Shown here: positions 1-5,446 of the stretch, one piece after another
Numbering within the stretch: position 1 is the first letter of the stretch
Layout: the number at the start of each line of letters is the position of its first letter
Source: Dialister sp. UBA6422
GTDB lineage: Bacteria; Bacillota; Negativicutes; Veillonellales; Dialisteraceae
Length of the DNA stretch: 8,122 nucleotides
Assembly (NCBI GenBank): GCA_002439665.1
Contig: DJPC01000038.1
Coordinates: 1 to 8,122 of the forward strand
Reading direction: 5' to 3'
Position numbers and translations under genes: made by a program
The notes under the pieces: model-generated
What the model saw: the letters and a program-made list of their open reading frames with translations, nothing else
Database searches by the model: none
What the model was told of the DNA's origin: nothing

Positions 1-81
1 AGCGCAGATCGCAATCATAGTTCCTACCATCAGCGCACGAACCATAAATGGATACTGCAACATTTCCATAATGAGAGACAT
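1..81 (-). CDS. znuB: Metal (zinc-type) ABC transporter permease, N-terminal fragment
   Basis: This is the first 27 codons of a gene that continues beyond the left edge. The peptide begins MSLIMEMLQYPFMVRAL and runs into a hydrophobic stretch (GTMIAICA), which is how ZnuB/AdcB/TroC-type permeases open (EMLQYPFM is typical, followed by the first membrane helix). The permease would form the membrane channel for metal import, powered by the ATPase encoded just upstream. The start is taken at 81 because its ATG overlaps the TAA of the ATPase gene (TAATG) and an AAGGGAGG ribosome binding site sits 8 nt upstream, inside the last ATPase codons. An in-frame ATG at 69 is a weaker alternative. The overlap implies translational coupling. 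The family call rests on 27 residues plus context; metal specificity cannot be read from this fragment. Confidence 0.82.
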   Translation of the reverse strand, partial: MSLIMEMLQYPFMVRALMVGTMIAICA

Positions 82-788
82 TAGAGCAGCCTCCCTTGCT
101 GTAACACTTCAGGATGTTCTTTAAGGAAGTTTTCTGTAGAGCCGAAGAAAATTTGTTTTCCTCTTGCTAAACATAAAATCTGATGTGCCTCTTGGAACAC
201 CCGTGGCAAATCGTGGGAAACCATTAAAATAGTCAATCCCAGCTCGTGGATACAACGCTCCAGCATGGTATACATTTCTTCTGTGATGCGAGGATCCAAA
301 CCAGTCACCGGTTCATCTAGTGCCAATACTTGGCTACCAGCAACCAATGCCCGAGCCAGAAGAACTCTTTGTTGCTGACCTCCCGACAATTCGCGGAAAG
401 CATGATTTTTTAAAGAGGAAAGCTTAAGAAACTGAAGTATATGATCCGCATAGTCTCGATCTGTCTTTTTATAAATATAGGGAAAAGTAAGCTGGCTTAG
501 CCTACCGGATAAAACAACTTCCCACACGCTGGCTGGAAAATCTCTTTTCATGGTCTGCTGCTGTGGCAAGTAGCCCATTCCCCGCTGATGGGTAGGTAAA
601 TATAAATGAATCTCCCCTGCCGTCTGTTTCTTAAGCCCTAGAATTCCTTTAAGAAGCGTACTTTTACCAGACCCATTTTCACCAATGATGCCCAGGTAAC
701 TTCCTTTTTCCAAAGAGAAATTTACATGGCTTAATACCATCTTTCCTTCATAAGAGAAAGAAAGATTTCGGCATTCCAATAGACTCAT
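81..788 (-). CDS. znuC: Metal (zinc-type) ABC transporter ATP-binding protein
   Basis: This 235-residue cytoplasmic ATPase should energise metal import through the adjacent permease. All nucleotide-binding motifs are intact: Walker A GENGSGKST (36-44), Q-loop around Q76-Q78, signature LSGGQQQR (134-141), Walker B VLALDEP with catalytic Glu159 (154-160), D-loop GLD (163-165) and switch His192 in SHD. The RDFPASV segment after the Q-loop (82-88) is typical of the zinc/manganese ABC subfamily (ZnuC, AdcC, TroB). Length is normal. The ATG follows the TAA of the binding-protein gene directly. An AAGGAGG site lies 11 nt upstream inside that gene's end, so the three genes form one coupled operon. 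Zinc is favoured over manganese because of the binding protein and the nearby Fur-family regulator; this is an inference. Confidence 0.93.
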   Translation of the reverse strand: MSLLECRNLSFSYEGKMVLSHVNFSLEKGSYLGIIGENGSGKSTLLKGILGLKKQTAGEIHLYLPTHQRGMGYLPQQQTMKRDFPASVWEVVLSGRLSQLTFPYIYKKTDRDYADHILQFLKLSSLKNHAFRELSGGQQQRVLLARALVAGSQVLALDEPVTGLDPRITEEMYTMLERCIHELGLTILMVSHDLPRVFQEAHQILCLARGKQIFFGSTENFLKEHPEVLQQGRLL

Positions 789-1781
789 TTAGTTCAGTGC
801 CTCCTTCAAGGTCTTAACGTTTTGTTTCATTAAATCCACATAAGTAACACCTGCATCAAAATCTTTCTGGGTTACATTATGAATGGAGTTAAGAAGCATA
901 TCTTTAGCCCCTGTAGCATCTGCAATAGAACGGCTCATTTGCTGATTGGACAGTTCAATATGGAAAACTACAGGTACTTTATCTTCTTTGACTTTATCAA
1001 TTAAGAAAGCGATGGTCTGAGGATTAGCTTCTGTATCCTTAGAGCATCCCGGGAAAGCGGCATAATAGGAAAGACCATATTCCTTCACGAAATACAGGAA
1101 TGGAAAACGATCCCCTACAATAATTTCTTTTCTAGCTGAATGATCAATCACATCACGGAAGCTATTATCCAAATCAGTGAGTTCTTTCACATAGGCATCT
1201 GTGTTTTTCTGATATTCATCTGCATGAGCACTGTCCAATTTAGAAATAGATTCATTTAATTTCTTTACAATTTCAATGGCATTAGCTGGAGAAGTCCATA
1301 CGTGTTCATCCATTTCTGGACCTTCGTCTTTATCGTCTTCTCCTTCTTCCTCTTCTTCAGGCTGCATGCCTTCTGGATGTTCTTCTTCAGAAAGTTTAAC
1401 CGCATCCATCATTTTGAATACAGAGCCTGGTTTCTTGCCAGCAGAGTCTAAGATCTTGCCTACATATTCATCGGAATCACCACCAGTATAAATCAGAAGA
1501 TCACTATCAGCGATTTCTTTTAAATCCTTAGGCGATGGAGAAAAGCTGTGAATATCTGTGCCAGGTTTAACCAACATAGTCACTTCGCCTTTATCTTTTA
1601 CAATCTGACGAGCAAAATCATAACTTGGGAAATTGGTGGTTACGATATGAAGTTTCTTTTCCGATGCACCAGAAAGAGCAGCTGAAGAAGCAGCATTTTT
1701 ATCAGCACTGCAACCAGTGAGAGCTACTGCACCGATCAAGCAAGCCACCATAGCTACTATCGCCATGAATATTTTTTTCAT
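789..1781 (-). CDS. znuA: Metal (zinc-type) ABC transporter substrate-binding lipoprotein
   Basis: A 330-residue cluster A-I binding protein that captures metal outside the membrane for the transporter encoded downstream. It has a lipoprotein signal: MKK, a hydrophobic core, then lipobox L21-T-G-C24, followed by an Ala/Ser-rich linker. The mature domain has candidate ligands His78 (DIHSFSPSP), His160 (DEHVW) and Glu276 (FHIELSN). Where classical ZnuA has a third His this protein has Asp224 in GDRFPF; I recall a GDRFPF-type subgroup in anaerobic Bacillota. The mobile loop before His160, often His-rich in ZnuA, is strongly acidic here: 17 Asp/Glu among residues 132-159 and only one His. The start at 1781 is chosen because an AAAGGAG site lies 8 nt upstream and the signal peptide begins there; a longer in-frame ORF would add 29 residues before it. 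It is the first gene of the operon. Zinc specificity is inferred. Confidence 0.9.
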   Translation of the reverse strand: MKKIFMAIVAMVACLIGAVALTGCSADKNAASSAALSGASEKKLHIVTTNFPSYDFARQIVKDKGEVTMLVKPGTDIHSFSPSPKDLKEIADSDLLIYTGGDSDEYVGKILDSAGKKPGSVFKMMDAVKLSEEEHPEGMQPEEEEEGEDDKDEGPEMDEHVWTSPANAIEIVKKLNESISKLDSAHADEYQKNTDAYVKELTDLDNSFRDVIDHSARKEIIVGDRFPFLYFVKEYGLSYYAAFPGCSKDTEANPQTIAFLIDKVKEDKVPVVFHIELSNQQMSRSIADATGAKDMLLNSIHNVTQKDFDAGVTYVDLMKQNVKTLKEALN

Positions 1782-1937
1782 TGCCAAAACTCCTTTACAA
1801 TAAACTAAAGAGAACCATTTACATATAGATTTTGTCAAAAACGACCCATATCTATTTAGAAATCCCATCCCCTTGTACTGAATTGGTTTTTCTCATATGG
1901 TCTAGAATGTGAGACTTCCCAACTTCTTGCAAGTCTA

Positions 1938-2009
1938 AATTTGCAACATCTTCGCAAATTCGAAACCCATTATAGACAATAGATTTCACTTTGTCAATAG
2001 ATTTGCGAA
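1938..2009. promoter_or_regulatory. Candidate operator repeats around the znuA promoter
   Basis: Two arrangements share the same TTTGC-type half-site. AATTTGC (1938-1944) and GCAAATT (1954-1960) form a perfect 7-bp inverted repeat with a 9-bp spacer, lying just downstream of the predicted transcription start. TTCGCAAAT (1951-1959) and its exact reverse complement ATTTGCGAA (2001-2009) sit on either side of the promoter, centres 50 bp apart. Such placement suits a repressor, and the nearby Fur-family protein is the obvious candidate. The sequence does not match the Bacillus Zur box or the streptococcal AdcR box that I remember, so the assignment is inference only. Confidence 0.4.
1969..1997 (-). 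promoter_or_regulatory. Consensus sigma-70 promoter of the znuA operon
   Basis: On the minus strand, TTGACA (1997-1992) and TATAAT (1974-1969) are separated by exactly 17 bp, so both boxes and the spacer match the housekeeping consensus perfectly. Transcription would start near 1962, giving a leader of about 180 nt before the znuA ATG. So strong a core promoter on a metal-uptake operon is usually kept in check by a repressor, and repeats around it fit that idea. A direct repeat AAATCTATTG occurs twice 18 bp apart, once overlapping the -35 box and once in the spacer. Confidence 0.8.
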
Positions 2010-2024
2010 ATTTTCTCAAATTAA

Positions 2025-2070
2025 AAAAGAGTGTGACAAAATGTGTTCGCATTGTATCACACACTCTTTT
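2025..2070 (-). terminator. Hairpin with U-tract upstream of the znuA promoter
   Basis: The arms AAAAGAGTGTG (from 2025) and CACACTCTTTT (to 2070) pair to give an 11-bp stem, topped by a less perfect stem around a TTCG-containing loop. Read on the minus strand the stem is followed by TTTTTT, as expected of an intrinsic terminator that stops read-through from the Fur-family gene before the znuA promoter. Its upper part resembles the hairpin at 2237-2280, so it may also be a copy of a dispersed repeat. Confidence 0.6.
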
Positions 2071-2182
2071 CTTAAAAACAAAGCATCAAAAGCACCCTCT
2101 TTGAACTGGCTGAGGGATTGTTTAAACTTGATTAAGGTAACAAGTGTCTAGTACGTAGTGATGAGCTCTATTAACTCTTTGA

Positions 2183-2217
2183 AACTAACAACTATCAACC
2201 CGCAACTAAAAACTCAA
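2183..2217. repeat. Five degenerate AAC-starting heptamers in tandem
   Basis: The stretch divides exactly into AACTAAC, AACTATC, AACCCGC, AACTAAA and AACTCAA. All five 7-bp units begin with AAC and four with AACT. No reading frame crosses it. It looks like a decayed short tandem heptanucleotide repeat. Similar 7-bp periodicity appears at 5341-5361 and in the arms of the element at 6824-6950. Confidence 0.55.
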
Positions 2218-2236
2218 ATAGGTCTTTTAAAACATG

Positions 2237-2280
2237 AAGGGGCTGTGACAGAATGCTTTCGCATGATGTCACAGCCCCTT
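2237..2280. repeat. Long GC-rich hairpin, related to the one at 2025-2070
   Basis: AAGGGGCTGTGACA (2237-2250) pairs perfectly with TGTCACAGCCCCTT (2267-2280). After a tandem GA/GA mismatch, ATGC pairs with GCAT around a TTTC loop. The plus strand continues TTTTAT, while the minus strand continues TTCATGTTTT, so terminator function is plausible but imperfect in either direction. It lies about 50 bp after the stop codon of the Fur-family gene and could end that transcript. The shared TGTGACA...TTCGCAT...TCACA pattern with 2025-2070 argues for a repeat family. Confidence 0.6.
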
Positions 2281-2328
2281 TTATAAAGAGTTTATCTTAA
2301 AGAAATCGGCCATCACCAGATAACTATT

Positions 2329-2730
2329 TTATTTCTTTTTCTGGCATTCCTTACAAAGGCCATAAATCATAGTTTGTCCCACATCCATTTGAAACTGATC
2401 GTTTCCCGCCAATGCTTTGGATAAAGACATAGCCGTGGCATGATCCACATGGGTCGTTTTACCGCAGGAAAGGCAAGTCATATGAAGTTCGTTCTTGCAG
2501 GAATCTGCTCCCACAAATCGATACTTAGTTTCCTGTCCATCACTGTCCACAGATTTTAAAATCAGTCCTGCCTCTGACAAGGAAGAAAGATTGCGATACA
2601 CGGCGCTAAGGCTTATGGGAGAGTCATTCCCTTGGTTTAACTGAGCTTGTATTTCTTTGGCCGAAAAGGAAGAATCTGGATGGATGTTAAAAAACTGAAA
2701 GAGCCGTTTCCGTTGAGTCGTCATATACAT
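2329..2730 (-). CDS. zur: Fur-family metal-responsive regulator, probably zinc uptake regulator
   Basis: A 133-residue Fur-family repressor. The N-terminal winged helix contains the recognition helix region SLSAVYRNLSSLSEAGLI (40-57) and the KYRF wing strand (69-72). The C-terminal dimerisation domain has both structural zinc CxxC pairs (C86-x-x-C89 and C126-x-x-C129) and likely sensory-site residues around His83, His94 and Asp96. Length is normal for the family. The start at 2730 is chosen because its ribosome binding site GAGGTG ends 6 nt upstream; a longer version starting at GTG 2739 would start inside that site. Residues alone do not separate Zur from Fur or PerR. Zur is preferred because the next operon on the same strand is the znu-type transporter. 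It probably represses that operon, and possibly itself, since a TTTGCAA half-site overlaps its own -35 region. Confidence 0.85.
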   Translation of the reverse strand: MYMTTQRKRLFQFFNIHPDSSFSAKEIQAQLNQGNDSPISLSAVYRNLSSLSEAGLILKSVDSDGQETKYRFVGADSCKNELHMTCLSCGKTTHVDHATAMSLSKALAGNDQFQMDVGQTMIYGLCKECQKKK

Positions 2731-2755
2731 AAAAATCACCTCATTTGTCTTTCAT

Positions 2756-2783
2756 CTTATAGCAAGGATAAGAAAATTGCAAA
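2756..2783 (-). promoter_or_regulatory. Probable promoter of the Fur-family gene
   Basis: On the minus strand, TATAAG (2761-2756) is preceded by TGC, making an extended -10 (TGnTATAAG). A TTTGCA -35-like hexamer (2783-2778) lies 16 bp upstream. Start of transcription would be near 2749, giving a very short leader. TTTGCAA across the -35 echoes the half-sites at the znuA promoter, which could mean autoregulation. Confidence 0.5.
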
Positions 2784-2922
2784 TCCAGGAAATAAATATT
2801 TATGGATTGAAATTTCCTTTCTAAAAATACCAGATATGCCTGAATAGATATGATAGAAAAGTTAAAAATAAATCATGAATCATCCATTGACATACAGACT
2901 TACCGTTCTCCTCTCTGTCTCA

Positions 2923-2931
2923 TGGTATAAT
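2923..2931 (+). promoter_or_regulatory. Extended -10 promoter of the LysR-type regulator gene
   Basis: TGG directly followed by TATAAT (2926-2931) gives an extended -10 element 29 bp before the ATG at 2961. No recognisable -35 lies at 16-18 bp, which is tolerated by extended -10 promoters or may indicate an activated or self-repressed promoter. The perfect palindrome ATAAATATTTAT near 2792-2803 lies further upstream in this divergent intergenic region. Confidence 0.5.
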
Positions 2932-2960
2932 AGAAAAAATAATTTCCAGGAGATTATGCT

Positions 2961-3809
2961 ATGGATCTTTCTAAAATTTCTTACTTTATAAAGGCCGCTG
3001 AATTAGAAAATTTTACCAAAGCAGCTGCAGACTGTCATATTGCCCAAACCACTATGAGTAAATATGTGGCTTCCTTAGAGAAAGAATTGGGGGTTCTTTT
3101 ATTTCAAAGGGAACACAAAGAAGCACACTTAACAGTAGAGGGAAAAAAATTTTACCAAGGGATGCTCTCTATTTCCAAAGAGTATGAAACATTAAAGCAG
3201 AGTCTTCTGCCAGAAACAGATATACATATAGGGATGGCCCTTCAGGAATATATAGAAATCCCATTATTGAAAGAGTTTCAAAAAGGCTATCCCAAAATCC
3301 CCATCTATTTCAGTTTCAAAAATGAAGAGGAATTACAAGAGGATCTGTACCATCACCGATTGGATGGTCTCATTTCTCCCGATGCCCTTCCGCAAAATAC
3401 TTATATGCAATCCATACGTCTCTTCCCTTTTAGTCAATCTTTTGTCTGTTCCCGTTCATTATGGAATGCCTACGGATCTATAGAGGCCATCCTTTCCGCC
3501 AAACCACTCATTACCAAAACAGAGAGTCAAGTCTACCATGCCCAGTGTCAAAAACGATTCCTTACCTTATTTTCTAAAACTTTCAGCGAAGTCCTCACCT
3601 GCCGTACGTTAGCCGAGCAAATGCTTCGCATCAGCTTATCCCAAGGATTTGCTATTCTTCCTTTATGTCCTAGCCATTCTTATGAGGATCTATGGGTCAT
3701 GCCTCTTCCTTCTCTATTTGATGAATCCATTCTACTTTCCTATGACACTTCTCACGTGTCTCCTGTCTTTTCAAAGCTTCTTCAATTTATCCATGAAAAA
3801 AAGTGCTGA
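2961..3809 (+). CDS. LysR-type transcriptional regulator
   Basis: A 282-residue LysR-type regulator. Residues 1-62 form the conserved winged HTH: YFIKAAELENFTKAAADCHIAQTTMSKYVASLEKELGVLLFQRE, then LTVEGKKFY. The rest is a periplasmic-binding-like effector domain beginning near IHIGMALQEYIEIPLLKEF (about residue 88). Such proteins bind DNA as tetramers and respond to a small co-inducer; the ligand cannot be predicted here. ATG 2961 has AGGAG 8 nt upstream. It is transcribed divergently from the Fur-family gene and lies upstream of a MATE transporter on the same strand. Regulation of that transporter is a reasonable guess, but a strong terminator separates the two genes. Slightly short for the family (usually 290-310) with no sign of truncation. 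Confidence 0.9.
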   Translation: MDLSKISYFIKAAELENFTKAAADCHIAQTTMSKYVASLEKELGVLLFQREHKEAHLTVEGKKFYQGMLSISKEYETLKQSLLPETDIHIGMALQEYIEIPLLKEFQKGYPKIPIYFSFKNEEELQEDLYHHRLDGLISPDALPQNTYMQSIRLFPFSQSFVCSRSLWNAYGSIEAILSAKPLITKTESQVYHAQCQKRFLTLFSKTFSEVLTCRTLAEQMLRISLSQGFAILPLCPSHSYEDLWVMPLPSLFDESILLSYDTSHVSPVFSKLLQFIHEKKC

Positions 3810-3830
3810 TAGTAGCACTTTTTTTCTTTT
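3796..3830 (+). terminator. Intrinsic terminator overlapping the end of the LysR gene
   Basis: AAAAAAAGTGCT (3796-3807) and AGCACTTTTTTT (3814-3825) form a 12-bp perfect stem with a 6-nt loop, followed by CTTTT. The left arm includes the last Lys-Lys-Cys codons, and the TGA stop (3807-3809) lies at the top of the stem. Confidence 0.88.
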
Positions 3831-3848
3831 TTATTATGCCTCTAGCTA

Positions 3849-3857
3849 TGCTATTAT
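3849..3857 (+). promoter_or_regulatory. Possible extended -10 for the MATE gene, with a long leader
   Basis: TGC followed by TATTAT (3852-3857) is the best -10 candidate between the LysR terminator and the MATE gene; no convincing -35 accompanies it. The resulting leader of about 110 nt contains an orphan AAAGGAGGG at 3909-3917 that has no start codon at normal distance. The next ATG (3938) is 20 nt away and would encode a 16-codon peptide overlapping the MATE start. Alternative AT-rich -10 sites exist near 3943-3951. Confidence 0.25.
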
Positions 3858-3974
3858 CATTCCAATAAAATCCCAGGGATGCCATTTTAAATAGCAGGGG
3901 CTTTCTGTAAAGGAGGGAGCCTTACCAGCTGCACCACATGAATATTATATATAAGAATGATAATAGGAGTTTTT

Positions 3975-5309
3975 ATGCAACAAATTGATCTCACCAACGG
4001 TCCTCTTTTCAAAAAAATGATGGCCTTTGCTATTCCTTATCTAATTGCTTGCTTTTTGCAGACCTTTTATGGTATGGCCGACTTATTCATCACCGGTTGT
4101 TTCAATGGAGCAGTACCGGTAACCGCCGTATCTATTGGAAGTCAAATCATGCATATGCTGACAGTGATGATCGTAGGATTGGTGATGGGAAGTACCATTT
4201 CTATTAGCCATGCCTTAGGTGGGGAACAAAAAAGAGAAATGTATCCTTATATAGGAAATACATGTACTTTATTTGTTATCTTGTCAGTTATTTCAACAGG
4301 AATTCTTCTATATACGATTCCAGACATTTTATCCCTTTTAGAGACACCGCCAGAAGCTTTAGAAGATGCCCAAAAATATCTCCTTATCTGTTTTTCTGGC
4401 TTACCATTTATTGTGGCTTACAATGTCATTGCTGGTATTTTTCGTGGTTTAGGAGACACCCGCCGTCCTATGTATTTTGTCGCTATGGCTGGTGTTTTTA
4501 ATATCATATTAGATTATATATTCATTGGTCCTTGGCATTGGGGTGCCGCTGGTGCTGCGTGGGGCACCGTCTTATCAGAAGCCTTTTCCGTATTTCTAGC
4601 TGCTTTTTATTTTTTTAAAACACCTACAGGACGTGCTGTTACAAAGCACCACTTCTACCCCGACTGGTATCGCATAAGACAAATCCTTGCCATAGGACTT
4701 CCTATCTGCTGCCAAGAGGGACTCATCCAGATTTCCTTTCTGACCATCACCGCCATTGCCAATAGCCGCGGTGTAGAGGTAGCTGCTGCGGTGGGCATCG
4801 TAGAAAAAGTGATTGGTTTCCTCTTTTTAGTTCCTTCCGCTATGCTCTCCACAGTGGCTAGCACAGTGGCTCAAAATGCAGGAGCTCATCAGCACAAACG
4901 AGGAAAAAAGGCTCTATATCTGGCTATGAAAATCTGTGCCGTTTTTGGCCTTCTTTGTGTATGTTTGATCCACTTTCAAGCAGAATGGGTGGTATCTCTC
5001 TTTGTATCCGGTGAACCAGAAGTCATTCGTTTAGGCGGCGAATATTTTCATTCCTATGTGTGGGATACCTTTTTTGCAGGATTCCAATTTTGTTATAGCG
5101 GTTATTTCAGTGCTTATAAAAAATCATTCTATTCCTTCCTACACAATATTATTTCCACCTTTACGATCCGCATCCCTGGGACCTATCTGGCAGCCCTCCT
5201 ATTCCCTACCACCCTCTATCCTATGGGTTGGGCTTCTCCTTTAGGATCTCTCCTTTCTACCATCATTTGTTTCTCCCTATTTCAGTGGAAATTTAAGAAA
5301 CTCTCCTAA
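3975..5309 (+). CDS. MATE-family efflux transporter (multidrug/cation antiporter)
   Basis: A 444-residue inner-membrane antiporter of the multidrug and toxic compound extrusion family, expected to have 12 membrane helices in two homologous halves and to use a sodium or proton gradient to export compounds. Family signs include FLQTFYGMADLFITGCF in helix 1-2 (28-43), AGIFRGLGDTRRPM (153-166), NIILDYIFI (176-184), AGAAWGT (192-198), the second-half entry GLPICCQEGL (241-250) and VAQNAGAHQ (298-306). Length is typical (about 440-460). The start at 3975 is preferred because AGGAG ends 5 nt upstream; the in-frame ATG at 3957 would place that site inside the gene. It may be controlled by the LysR regulator encoded upstream. 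The substrate is unknown, and the NorM-like versus DinF-like subtype is not resolved. Confidence 0.92.
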   Translation: MQQIDLTNGPLFKKMMAFAIPYLIACFLQTFYGMADLFITGCFNGAVPVTAVSIGSQIMHMLTVMIVGLVMGSTISISHALGGEQKREMYPYIGNTCTLFVILSVISTGILLYTIPDILSLLETPPEALEDAQKYLLICFSGLPFIVAYNVIAGIFRGLGDTRRPMYFVAMAGVFNIILDYIFIGPWHWGAAGAAWGTVLSEAFSVFLAAFYFFKTPTGRAVTKHHFYPDWYRIRQILAIGLPICCQEGLIQISFLTITAIANSRGVEVAAAVGIVEKVIGFLFLVPSAMLSTVASTVAQNAGAHQHKRGKKALYLAMKICAVFGLLCVCLIHFQAEWVVSLFVSGEPEVIRLGGEYFHSYVWDTFFAGFQFCYSGYFSAYKKSFYSFLHNIISTFTIRIPGTYLAALLFPTTLYPMGWASPLGSLLSTIICFSLFQWKFKKLS

Positions 5310-5340
5310 TGATATAGGAAATAGTGACGTCTGACTGCAC

Positions 5341-5361
5341 GGTAAGTGGTTATGGGTAATC
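5341..5361. repeat. Short GGT-starting heptamer run
   Basis: GGTAAGT, GGTTATG and GGTAATC follow one another without gaps, a 7-bp period of three degenerate units just before the convergent terminator. Alone this could be chance. It is listed because two other intergenic regions here show the same period. Confidence 0.3.
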
Positions 5362-5367
5362 AATAAT

Positions 5368-5409
5368 ATAGAAAAAGAGTTACATCAAAGGAGGTAACTC
5401 TTTTTCTAT
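5368..5409. terminator. Bidirectional terminator between MATE and PFL genes
   Basis: ATAGAAAAAGAGTTAC (5368-5383) and GTAACTCTTTTTCTAT (5394-5409) form a perfect 16-bp stem with a 10-nt loop. T-runs lie on the 3' side of the stem in both directions, so it can end the convergent MATE (plus) and PFL (minus) transcripts. Confidence 0.85.
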
Positions 5410-5446
5410 GCTTATCTTATGTAATTCCACAGCCATCAATAGGAAA

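Larger units (their letters stand above)
1782..2328. other. Gene-free 547-bp stretch between the metal operon and the Fur-family gene
   Basis: I see no credible gene here. From the operon outward it holds a roughly 180-nt untranslated leader for znuA, a consensus promoter (1969-1997), repeated TTTGC-type half-sites (1938-2009), a hairpin with an outward U-tract (2025-2070), a short inverted repeat CCCTC/GAGGG (2095-2099 and 2112-2116), a degenerate heptamer run (2183-2217), and a second, more perfect hairpin (2237-2280). The part from 2071 to 2236 looks like decayed dispersed-repeat DNA rather than a regulatory region. A 70-codon minus-strand ORF (1852-2064) crosses the promoter and a hairpin and resembles nothing I know. 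Confidence 0.7.

Noticed and set aside
1852..2064. A 70-codon minus-strand ORF upstream of znuA
   Set aside because: It crosses a perfect-consensus promoter, operator-like repeats and a hairpin, has no convincing ribosome site, and its protein resembles nothing I know.
2731..2739. GTG start giving the Fur-family protein three extra residues
   Set aside because: The GTG is part of the GAGGTG ribosome binding site that serves the ATG at 2730.
2841..2855. AATAGATATG shared by the fur/lysR gap and (minus strand) the znuA leader
   Set aside because: A single AT-rich 10-mer in AT-rich intergenic DNA is too weak to call a shared operator; it has no symmetry and no common distance to the promoters.
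2887..2931. TTGACA at 2887-2892 as the -35 partner of TATAAT at 2926-2931
   Set aside because: The spacer is 33 bp, far outside the workable 16-18 bp; the TGG extension makes an extended -10 promoter the better reading.
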